Part shown: in pieces, positions 41,550 to 48,107 of the stretch | How the letters are laid out: every line of letters begins with the position of its first letter | Numbering within the stretch: the stretch's first letter is position 1 | Source: Nitrosospira multiformis | GTDB taxonomy: Bacteria; Pseudomonadota; Gammaproteobacteria; Burkholderiales; Nitrosomonadaceae | Direction: 5' to 3' | Length of the DNA: 48,107 bases | NCBI GenBank assembly: GCA_017306155.1 | Contig: JAFKJB010000023.1 | Location: forward strand, 1-48,107 | The notes under the pieces: generated by a model | What the model saw: the letters and a program-made list of their open reading frames with translations, nothing else | Databases searched by the model: none | Told to the model about the DNA's origin: nothing | Translations under genes and position numbers: made by a program

Positions 41550-41969
41550 TTATTTGCCCTCATCCCATGGCCTGGCTCCAGATGCCTTGTTGGCCATTAC
41601 AGCAGCAGTCGCCGCGGTATAGCGGGATTGCTGGGTAAGTCTCAGTTTCGTGGCAAAGGTCTGAATCAAGCGCGCCTGGCGCTCGATCATTCCATGAAGC
41701 CTGTTGAGGGTCTTTAAATCTCCATCTCCATCAACCAGCTCTGCCTCGAGCGAATCGGCCTGCGAAGTTAAGAATTCATGCGAGGCGATCGATTTCACGT
41801 ATCCGCAAAGCAGTGGGGCATTTGCTCGATCAAACCAGGCTGCAGGTTTTGACAGTACGATCTCCTTCCATAATTCTTTCTGTCTGGCAGTTAGGGTTGT
41901 AGGCGGGGATAGGAGCGTGGCAACGTGAGGGGGAACAATGGAAAGACTTGCAGATGATTTCTTAGCCAT
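41550..41969 (-). CDS. Phage terminase small-subunit-like protein (P27 family)
   Basis: A 139-residue protein resembling P27-type terminase small subunits, which bind phage DNA for packaging. Visible family-like pieces are LTARQKELWKEIV near the start, FDRANAPLLCGYVKS, and LNRLHGMIERQARLIQTFATKLRLTQQSRYTAATA toward the end, closing ARPWDEGK. No large terminase, portal or capsid gene is nearby, so this is an orphan prophage remnant. The call is from pattern only. Confidence 0.65.
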   Translation of the reverse strand: MAKKSSASLSIVPPHVATLLSPPTTLTARQKELWKEIVLSKPAAWFDRANAPLLCGYVKSIASHEFLTSQADSLEAELVDGDGDLKTLNRLHGMIERQARLIQTFATKLRLTQQSRYTAATAAVMANKASGARPWDEGK

Positions 41970-42028
41970 AAAAATAGCCCAAATTGTAACGATTTATGAA
42001 CGGGACCCTCCGAGCGCGCTCTAGAGCC

Positions 42029-42316
42029 TCAAGAGGTAGAGATTTGCACTCCCCCTCCCCTAGCTGGACGCATTGAGGCTGCATCTACCTTTTGTTGAGG
42101 CGCATAACTGAATGACCATTCAGTATTAGAGTTAACATTTTTTATTGATAACTCGCCGGTTGAAATTATATCCATGCCGATTATCACATCCCACCATACA
42201 TTGCCTGGATTCTTTGAGACGACAGTCAGTTCATAGAATGTAATCTTGTCGGGAAGAGAAAGATTTATTTGATAGGCCTCACTCTTCTCGTGAATTGCCC
42301 CGGTTTTAGTAGACAC
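42029..42316 (-). pseudogene. 3' stump of a retropepsin-like aspartic protease gene, truncated by an IS
   Basis: The native reading frame from about 42290 down encodes EKSEAYQINLSLPDKITFYEL, then WWDVIIGMDIISTGELSIKN and NTEWSFSYAP. The IIGMDII...G pattern is the C-terminal half of bacterial retropepsin-like aspartic proteases. The N-terminal half with the catalytic Asp-Thr/Ser-Gly should lie upstream, but the frame is cut at 42291 by the IS3-family end. The first few residues (MSTKTGAI) come from the IS. The missing half is not found on the other side of the IS, so it was deleted. Not functional as a protease. Confidence 0.6.
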
Positions 42317-42749
42317 TCTGCAGCCGGTTGAAATACTGGTTTTCGAACTCTACCGGAGAAACACTGTTCGCATAACCATGACGTCGTTTCGAGTTGTAGA
42401 ACATTTCGATGTAGTTAAAGACATCACGCCGGGCTTCTTCCCGGTCGAGATAGATTTTGCGGCGGATTCGCTCCCGTTTTAGCAGTTGGAAGAAACTCTC
42501 GGCCACTGCATTGTCGTAGCAATTTCCCCGGCGGCTCATGCTGCCAATCATGGCTGCCATATTGGCTCCCCTGGTCAGAATGAACGATCAACGGAGTCTT
42601 CGGTTGCCGCCGTGACACGGCCGGAAGCCAAGGCGTTGATTGCCAGTTCGCTATCGATCCGGGAACGCATGGACCAACCGACCACCTGACGCGAGAACAA
42701 GTCGAGGACGACCGCTAGATACAGCCAGCCTTCGCGCGTTGGAAGTGGA

Positions 42750-45024
42750 GTAAGAGACAGGGCGTAGTCGAACTATCTCCCTGCCTCTCCTCCCCGAACC
42801 GGACATGCACCTCTCAGCGCATCCGGCTCTCCGTTCAAGCGTTGCTCATAGCGAAGGCGACATCGGCATAGCGCGACTTGATGGTGCGGCGTGTCTCGCT
42901 ACGCATGATGTACGGATTTTCCGAAGGCGAGCGCCATGTAAAGCGGCCCTTGCGGCTGGTTACGAGACGCCGAAGCGCCACCGTCCCATACCAACCTCGA
43001 CTATTCTGGCCTTGAAGTACCCATGTTCTGGCCTGCCCCGGCTCCGGTGCCCGGATATGGTCGCGCATCAGCGACCTGAAGCCGCGCCGGTACTTGCGCG
43101 CGAGCCAGTATCCGAGTTTCCAGAAAACGGTACGGTCCAGCCTGCCAAACAGGGTCGCCGTGTAGTCGGTATATTGATAGAAGGCGGCCCAGCCGGCAAG
43201 TTGCCGATTCAGGCTTTCCACCAGATCCATCCGGTTCATGCTGTAATTACCTGACAGTTGTTTGACCAACCGCCCGGCGAAGCCCCGATACTTCTCCCAC
43301 GGAATGGTCGTCACAGGCCGCATGCGGCCGCGTGGTCCACGCTTGCGGATAACACGGTGACCAAGAAAGGCGAAGCCGTCGTTCACATGCGTTATATGGG
43401 TCTTCTCCATATTCAGCGTGAGCTTCAACTCGCCTTCAAGGAATTCTCTGCACCCCTCACGTACTGCTTCGGCATGTGCCCGAGTACCCTTGACCACGAT
43501 CACAAAGTCATCTGCATACCGACAGTAGGAGATAGCTGGTTTCCACTGCCGGCTTTCTCGCACAGTAATGGGACGCTGCTTGAGAATTGCGAAGTTCCAC
43601 GCCCACCGATCCTTCCGCACTTTCCTGCTCAGGTAGTTCTTCTCCATCCACGCATCAAATTCGTGCAGCATGATGTTGGATAGCAGCGGCGAGATGACGC
43701 CGCCTTGAGGAACGCCTTCGCTGGCTGCACGAAACAGATCGCGATCTACACACCCTGCCTTGATGAACCTCCAGAGCAGGGCAAGGAAGCGCTGGTCGGC
43801 GATCCGCTTGCGGATTCCCTTCATTAGCAGACGATGATGAACCGTGTCGAAGTAGCTGGCGAGATCACCCTCGATAACCCAGCGTCCGGCAGTACTGCGC
43901 TCATCGCCGTCCTGTAGTTGAAGCTTCACCGTGCGAATTGCGTGGTGCACGCTACGGGCAGGTCTGAAGCCGTACGAAGCCGGATGGAAATCACTCTCCC
44001 AGACCGGCTCCATCGCCATCAGCATTGCCCGCTGCACGATCCGATCCCGCAGACTCGGGATGCCAAGTGGTCTGAGCTTGCCGTTTGCTTTCGGTATGTA
44101 CACGCGTCGCGCAGGCAGCGGACTATAGGAGCCCGCCAGCAACTCTTCGCGTATCGTGGCCAGTTCATGCTGGAGATTCGCTTCCAGTATGCGCTTGTCA
44201 ACACCATCCACCCCCGGCGTGCGGGCTCCGCTGGAGGCCAGCGTAATGCGAGCCGCTTCGCTCAGCCAGTCCCTGCCGGCAATCAGTCTCAGGAGTCGAT
44301 CGAACCTGCGCTCTTTGTTCTCCGTCGACCATATCGCCAGTTTGCTTTGCATTTCACTGATTATCAAAGGTCTTCACCTCACTGTGGTCAGTTAATCAAC
44401 CCAGCAAACCACTTCAACTGCCTCCCTTCGCCATGTGGCCGGCTTTCCCGGCCTCGGACTACTACGGAGGCTCCGTCAGCTTGCACATCATCGGGGACTC
44501 ACTCCCTTGGCATCTGTGCAAGCCTTCCCCAGTTCACATGCTGGACTCAACGCATGGGCGAGGCTGCCTGTCGCAGTCTTTATCCTTGCTTTCCGCAAGT
44601 CGTCGCAAACACCACGGTCTAGCTGCGCGCTTCCATGGTTCCCTGCTGCCCGGCCTACATGTCCAGACAGCATTCGTGCCGCCAGACCATACGTGTGTGT
44701 CCGGCGTCAGTCCACGTCCTGCCTATTAAGCGGTGTAGGCAGGGGTGACATTTCAACTCTCAGATGCGTTCAAACAGGTTCGTGTTCCTCAACCGTCCCA
44801 TGCTCAGCCTGGAGGCTCATCTTGGCGTAACCGCTTCGCCGCAAGCCCCGTTTCCCACGGACTTCGTCACCTTGCCAGTGCCGGCAAGTCACCGCCGCTT
44901 CGGCTCACTTCCTCTCGCAGCAGAGAAAGGGCAGGCTCGTTACTGCAACTTCCCCGAGCGCTGCATTCCACACATGCTCAAGCAGCTTCACCCCATGCAT
45001 GCGGGCTACGTTGGCTGGGCGTAC
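42750..45024 (-). mobile_element. Group II intron with reverse transcriptase, inserted in orfB
   Basis: A ribozyme-type retroelement of about 2.28 kb. The 34-nt domain V hairpin is visible on the minus strand at 42829-42796 (begins GAGCCGGATGCG, ends TGTCCGGTTC), directly after the reverse transcriptase stop. A domain VI-like stem follows. The 5' end is placed at about 45024 (GTACG on the minus strand), right after the ITY codons of orfB. The 3' end is at about 42750, where the transposase frame resumes. The 650 nt before the protein would hold domain I-III. Boundaries are good to a few bases only. Confidence 0.8.
42835..44367 (-). CDS. ltrA: Group II intron-encoded reverse transcriptase/maturase
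   Basis: Intron-encoded protein of 510 residues that splices and copies the intron. RT motifs are in order: TPGVDGVDK (50-58), RRVYIPKANGKLRPLGIPSLRDRIVQ (87-112), FDTVHHRLL, EGVPQGGVISPLLSNIMLHEFD, and the catalytic YADD at 284-287. A maturase X-domain follows (NRQLAGWAAFYQYTDYTATL). The C-terminus has no HNH endonuclease cysteines, so this is an En-minus type. No frameshift is seen, so the protein may be functional. Confidence 0.94.
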   Translation of the reverse strand: MIISEMQSKLAIWSTENKERRFDRLLRLIAGRDWLSEAARITLASSGARTPGVDGVDKRILEANLQHELATIREELLAGSYSPLPARRVYIPKANGKLRPLGIPSLRDRIVQRAMLMAMEPVWESDFHPASYGFRPARSVHHAIRTVKLQLQDGDERSTAGRWVIEGDLASYFDTVHHRLLMKGIRKRIADQRFLALLWRFIKAGCVDRDLFRAASEGVPQGGVISPLLSNIMLHEFDAWMEKNYLSRKVRKDRWAWNFAILKQRPITVRESRQWKPAISYCRYADDFVIVVKGTRAHAEAVREGCREFLEGELKLTLNMEKTHITHVNDGFAFLGHRVIRKRGPRGRMRPVTTIPWEKYRGFAGRLVKQLSGNYSMNRMDLVESLNRQLAGWAAFYQYTDYTATLFGRLDRTVFWKLGYWLARKYRRGFRSLMRDHIRAPEPGQARTWVLQGQNSRGWYGTVALRRLVTSRKGRFTWRSPSENPYIMRSETRRTIKSRYADVAFAMSNA

Positions 45025-45426
45025 TATAAGTGATATCCGTGACCCAAACCTCATTGGGTGCCTCGACATCAAAGTTCTGCTCTAGCCGGTTGTTGGCAAC
45101 GACAGACGGTTTGCCATAATGTCTGGCTTTGGGCCGGTACCCTACTTGAGCCCGTAATCCCTCCTGCTTCATGAGGCGATAAACGCGGTGCTTGCCGCAG
45201 GATTCGCCAAGATCACGCAGGTCGTGAACTATCTTGCGATAACCATAGACACCGCCGCTTTCCAGCCAGGATTGCTTGATCAGTCCCAACAAGCGCTGAT
45301 TATCCTTCTGACGTGATGAGGCAGGCTTGGACTTCCAAGCGTAGTAGCCACTGGGATGAACTCTCATCATCTGGCAGAGCCTTCGAACGGGAAACGAGGT
45401 TTCGTGTATCTGGATGAATATGTACC

Positions 45427-45705
45427 TTACCGAGACTCCTTGGCAAAGTACGCTGTGGCCTTTTTTAGGATGTCGCGCTCCTCGCTGACACGCTTCAGTT
45501 CCGCTTTCAGACGACGAATTTCTTCTGCCTGGCCGCAACGTTCGCTGCCTTCACTCTCGGGCAAACTGTAACGTTTGAGCCATGCATACAAACTATGCTG
45601 GGAAACACCAATCCTGCTAGCCACCTCCGCCACCGGATGGCCCCTCTCGGTGATTTGCTTCACCGTCTCGATCTTGAATTCTTCCGGATAACGCTTGCTG
45701 CTCAT
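45427..45705 (-). CDS. IS3-family transposase OrfA
   Basis: The 92-residue OrfA has a helix-turn-helix (KRYPEEFKIETVKQI, VAEVASRIGVSQHSLYAWLKRY) and a leucine-zipper-like coiled coil (EEIRRLKAELKRVSEERDILKKA). On the minus strand a slippery AAAAAAG lies at 45476-45470, in codons for LKKA. A -1 shift there would join OrfA to the OrfB frame (SVRYIFIQ), the usual IS3 route to the fused transposase. OrfA itself is intact, but OrfB is not. Confidence 0.9.
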   Translation of the reverse strand: MSSKRYPEEFKIETVKQITERGHPVAEVASRIGVSQHSLYAWLKRYSLPESEGSERCGQAEEIRRLKAELKRVSEERDILKKATAYFAKESR

Positions 45706-45819
45706 AACTCCTCCTTCATGCCTTAGTTTAAGGCTTCGGAGTGTCTACAGATTCAGGGGCGATTCAATTATCCGCCTCACCTATTTTAGTGCCACCGGGA
45801 ATTTGGTTCAGCTAGAAGA

Positions 45820-46185
45820 TTATTTGGCAATTTTCCTCAGTTTTAAAAAAAGCTCAACTGCGGCATCCGGCGTATCGCTTTTAGGGTTTTCTACGCAATA
45901 TCTGTCGATCCAAGTGTAAATGGTGTCAGCATCAACGACCGCAAGGACATCTTTCTTTCCACTTGAAGTTAAGTTCAGTGCTGTAAGGAAGCCGAGCACC
46001 CAAGCTTTTCCGTGCATATCCAATAGAACATCACTGACGGTCTCCCTCTTTACTGCCTTATTTCGATCATTTGTCCAAGTTTGGCAGTTGACTCCCCCTA
46101 TGGATGTGAACGTCTGACCCTTGCTTGAATAGGCTGAGAAGGAAATAGCCCATAACAAAACGGCGACTAAGCTGAATTTGAACAA
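45820..46185 (-). CDS. Predicted periplasmic protein of unknown function
   Basis: A 121-residue protein with an N-terminal signal peptide (about 1-23, FKFSLVAVLLWAISFSAYSS). The mature part has two cysteines (Cys34 in NCQTW and Cys97 in YCVEN) that could form a disulfide. It also has a central AWVLGFLTALN helix and the C-terminal TPDAAVELFLKLRKI. The layout (two cysteines, central GF helix, DxxxVxxWIDxYC) recalls small periplasmic HdeA/Rap1a-like proteins, but I cannot assign a family. It lies between the IS and the next membrane-protein gene. An AT-richer composition fits the island. Confidence 0.6.
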   Translation of the reverse strand: MFKFSLVAVLLWAISFSAYSSKGQTFTSIGGVNCQTWTNDRNKAVKRETVSDVLLDMHGKAWVLGFLTALNLTSSGKKDVLAVVDADTIYTWIDRYCVENPKSDTPDAAVELFLKLRKIAK

Positions 46186-46250
46186 TTTCTAGAAAAATCG
46201 AAACTTAAAAGTTACACCCTTCAAGAGGATTTAGCACAGGTAGCTTCGCG

Positions 46251-47294
46251 CTATTCATAAAACTGCTTTTTGGATAAAACAATCCATTCTTGAAGAACTA
46301 AATAAATTGCTTGAAGAGTCATCACAAAAACCATCAAGCCAGCGACATAAAATAAGGATGAGACTAAACTCGATTCTTCTTCCCATAATTGAACTAGGGA
46401 GTATATAAAACCTAGCAGCAGGGGTAACGTAAATAACAAGATCACGAAAGTTCTACAAATTTTATGGATCGTTCTATTGATTTTAGAATTTTTAATTTCA
46501 TCTTTCCTTGATTTGATCAACTGTAGTTCTCTGTGAATCTTAAAATTCACTGGTAGAGCATTTAATACATGTGGAAATGCCAGCTTATAGTCCTCTAGGT
46601 TAGCGATCATGACTAACTCGCGTTGGCGAGTCATATACAAGGCTCCAAGCCATCCTACAATCAGGGGTGCTAGAGCAATTGCTACTGCGCTAGACAAAAA
46701 CCCGAAGGGAAATTTGTAATCTAATCCAGCATATTGCACCTGCAGTATACGTGGCGTTTGAATTCCCCATACGGTCGTCGGGGCATCTTCAAGGGTCTTT
46801 AATTGTTGCCTGAGAGACAAGATCAGTTCGTTTGGTTGTTTGGTCGAATCGACATACCTTGCAAAATCTAATCGGTGAGCCAAGTGTTTTTCTCCAAGCT
46901 CGTTAACTATCTGTTCTAAAGCTTCCTTGTATGTGGTGATTTTCGGAGATACCTCAGGTGAATTCGGGAATGGTCGCGGAGGCAAACCAAGCAATTTGCG
47001 AGTTTGGTCTACAGTTATTTCCTTCTGCCTAGTTTTCGCATTATTTGGGACGGGAGAAGTATTTAACTCTGATTTGGCTTGAAACAAGTCGGCCAAGCGG
47101 GATTCTTCTGATTCTAGCCGTTTTAAAAGACCGGCGATCGTACTTACAGAATGGTCTTCAAGAAACTGTTTATTCGCTGTCGTTAAGTAGGCTTCGACGA
47201 AGCACAGAACAACAAGCAAAATTCCACCCAAAAAAAGACGCTCTACTCGACGACCCAGGAAGAAAAGCGCGTCGATATTCGGTTTGCCAGCCAT
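46251..47294 (-). CDS. Hypothetical membrane protein
   Basis: A 347-residue protein I do not recognise. Predicted membrane segments are near 18-35 (LFLGGILLVVLCFVEAYL), 195-220 (FPFGFLSSAVAIALAPLIVGWL), 285-308 (TFVILLFTLPLLLGFIYSLV) and 315-340. Between the first and second is a long soluble, charged region (about 36-190), probably periplasmic. Another soluble stretch (about 222-280) is basic and probably cytoplasmic. It is complete and not frameshifted. The 256 bp upstream (47295-47550) hold no gene that I can see. Confidence 0.6.
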   Translation of the reverse strand: MAGKPNIDALFFLGRRVERLFLGGILLVVLCFVEAYLTTANKQFLEDHSVSTIAGLLKRLESEESRLADLFQAKSELNTSPVPNNAKTRQKEITVDQTRKLLGLPPRPFPNSPEVSPKITTYKEALEQIVNELGEKHLAHRLDFARYVDSTKQPNELILSLRQQLKTLEDAPTTVWGIQTPRILQVQYAGLDYKFPFGFLSSAVAIALAPLIVGWLGALYMTRQRELVMIANLEDYKLAFPHVLNALPVNFKIHRELQLIKSRKDEIKNSKINRTIHKICRTFVILLFTLPLLLGFIYSLVQLWEEESSLVSSLFYVAGLMVFVMTLQAIYLVLQEWIVLSKKQFYE

Positions 47295-47564
47295 AAGTAG
47301 TTGTTTCGTTCGGACGCTTAATAGCTAACCTAAGCCAGCATCATTTTTGGTAAAATATTGACCAGAGATTTCATATAGTTAAGCCATTATACTCTTTCAC
47401 TCCTCTCTGGACTGTCTGAATAACTCACTACAGCCTCAAATCGCATGGCAAAGAGCCTAAGATTCCCACCTGATTATCTTCTAAGATACTTTCCTTTACG
47501 GCGTAAAACCGCTGTCGGTTCAGTTGCCCAGATAAATAATGTTTACTTTTTGGAGTTGCCCCTA

Positions 47565-47789
47565 TTAAAGCGGACAGGATGCGGTTAGTAATTGGCTGCG
47601 GATGAATTGCCGTGGCAACTTCATCTTGAGCCCCTTGTGAGGATGGTATTCATTGTAATCCTCGAACCATTGGTCAAGCTGTGACATGACTGTTTTTGCA
47701 TCGGGCCGATTGTTGACATAGACATACGGCTTCATCCGCTCCATAAGATGGGAGCGCGCAACACCCATCGTATCTGCAATCGCTTTCAT
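47565..47789 (-). pseudogene. IS2-like OrfB remnant with the catalytic core deleted
   Basis: The 74-codon frame joins the start of OrfB (MKAIADTMGVARSHLMERMK) directly to its far C-terminus (NNRPDAKTVMSQLDQWFEDY, then NEYHPHKGLKMKLPRQFIRS). About 200 residues of the DDE integrase core are missing without breaking the frame. It overlaps the orfA stop by 4 nt. If translated it would have no transposase activity. Confidence 0.8.
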
Positions 47790-48107
47790 GGCAAATCGTC
47801 CTGTGGCAGCAAGGGCATGCGCGAGATCAGTTTTTTTTCATGGGCAAGCTTCACCGCTTCCGTGAGAATCTCGTTCTCCAGGGTCTTCTTGCCCAGCACG
47901 CGCTCAAGCTCCCGAATTCGCTTCTTCAACTCGCGCACCTCAGCCGCAGACACTACCACCTCATCACACCGTATGGCTTCCTTGCCTCCCTCAGACATGA
48001 GCTTTCTCCAGCGGAATAACAAGCTTGGAGCAATACCATACTTTCGCGCAACATACGAGACACTCATGCCAGATGAGCGCGTTTCCTCAACAGCTTTTAA
48101 TTTCTCA
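47786..48107 (-). CDS. IS2-like transposase OrfA, partial (runs off the right edge)
   Basis: The open frame continues from the window edge (EKLKAVEETRSSG) into MSVSYVARKYGIAPSLLFRW, a helix-turn-helix of the IS2 OrfA type. A coiled coil follows (AAEVRELKKRIRELERVLGKKTLENEILTEAVKLA). ATG 48067 is internal; the true start is outside the window. It ends MPLLPQDDLP, overlapping the orfB remnant by 4 nt. Confidence 0.85.
   Translation of the reverse strand, partial: EKLKAVEETRSSGMSVSYVARKYGIAPSLLFRWRKLMSEGGKEAIRCDEVVVSAAEVRELKKRIRELERVLGKKTLENEILTEAVKLAHEKKLISRMPLLPQDDLP

Larger units (their letters stand above)
42306..45448 (-). pseudogene. IS3-family transposase OrfB, split by the intron and frameshifted
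   Basis: The N-terminal exon (to about 45025) reads IFIQIHETSFPVRRLCQMM, YGYRKIVHDL and ends at VWVTDITY with the first catalytic Asp. The group II intron then intervenes. Past it (from about 42750) the frame resumes [23 protein letters not shown] but stops at TGA near 42578. The second Asp region ([13 protein letters not shown]) is in a second frame and the third piece (SMSRRGNCYDNAVAESFF with the catalytic Glu) is in a third. So even after splicing the transposase is inactive. The C-terminus ends at 42306. Confidence 0.85.
42291..45766 (-). mobile_element. IS3-family element interrupted by a group II intron
   Basis: Imperfect terminal inverted repeats bound the element. The left end begins TGAATTGCCCC and continues to GTAGACACTC (42291-42318). 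The right end, read inward on the minus strand, begins TGAATCGCCCC and also reaches GTAGACACTC (45766-45739). 22 of 28 positions match. Inside are orfA, a broken orfB and the intron. Flanking bases (TCG on the left, ATT on the right) show no target duplication, suggesting recombination or an adjacent deletion. Confidence 0.85.
47551..48107 (-). mobile_element. IS2-like (IS3-family) element, internally deleted, truncated by the window edge
   Basis: The left terminus appears to be TGGAGTTGCCCC at 47551, similar to IS2-group ends. Inside are an apparently intact orfA and a drastically shortened orfB. The right end lies outside the window. The element cannot transpose by itself. Confidence 0.7.

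Noticed and set aside
44435-45033. Plus-strand frames within the group II intron 5' region
   Set aside because: This DNA is expected to encode the ribozyme domains on the minus strand. The frames show no protein family and overlap each other.

Overview
The window is a bacterial chromosome segment centred on the replication origin. Gene content and order (parB-parA-rsmG-mnmG / mnmE-yidC-yidD-rnpA-rpmH / dnaA-dnaN-gyrB), a RegB/RegA redox two-component pair and a RibBX-type riboflavin protein point to a betaproteobacterium. My best guess is an ammonia oxidiser of the Nitrosomonadaceae (Nitrosospira-like). That guess rests on general protein resemblance and could not be checked against a database.

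Layout. (1) 1-4.6 kb, minus strand: mnmG, rsmG, parA, parB and possibly the start of atpI. (2) 4.6-6.1 kb: about 1.5 kb with no convincing gene, bounded by two perfect parS sites. A small membrane-protein gene follows the second site. (3) 6.4-10.4 kb, minus strand: mnmE, yidC, yidD, rnpA, rpmH. (4) 10.4-16.1 kb, plus strand: dnaA, dnaN, gyrB, with DnaA-box-like sites on both sides of dnaA. (5) 16.2-26.8 kb: glyA, nrdR, ribD, then (after convergent regBA) ribE, ribBX, ribH, nusB, thiL, pgpA and a CinA-type amidase gene. This is mostly one biosynthetic cluster for riboflavin, thiamine and phospholipid. (6) 26.8-36.7 kb: a UPF0114 membrane protein, a pseudoprotease-TPR protein, recA-recX, a lipoprotein, alaS, trxB, an Smr protein, a short DksA-like protein and a cysteine-free peroxiredoxin homologue. 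(7) 36.8-39.7 kb: a solo TnpB gene with flanking hairpins, degenerate intergenic repeats, an MFS transporter and tRNA-Arg(CCT).

(8) Immediately 3' of tRNA-Arg the character changes. From 39.76 kb to the window end the DNA looks like an AT-richer accessory island. It holds a three-gene operon of a HigB-like toxin, a HigA-like antitoxin and a SecB-like chaperone (a toxin-antitoxin-chaperone, or TAC, module) with its own operator and terminator. Further along are a phage terminase small-subunit gene, the 3' stump of a retropepsin-like protease gene, an IS3-family element split by a group II intron, a predicted secreted protein, a membrane protein, and an internally deleted IS2-like element that runs off the right edge.

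The most noteworthy points are: the SecB-type TAC module; rnpA, whose conserved N-terminus lies upstream of any ATG/GTG/TTG; two proteins with a recognisable enzyme fold but missing catalytic residues (the Prx homologue and the trypsin-TPR protein); the solo TnpB; the nested intron-in-IS; and a 14-bp perfect hairpin in the ribE leader.
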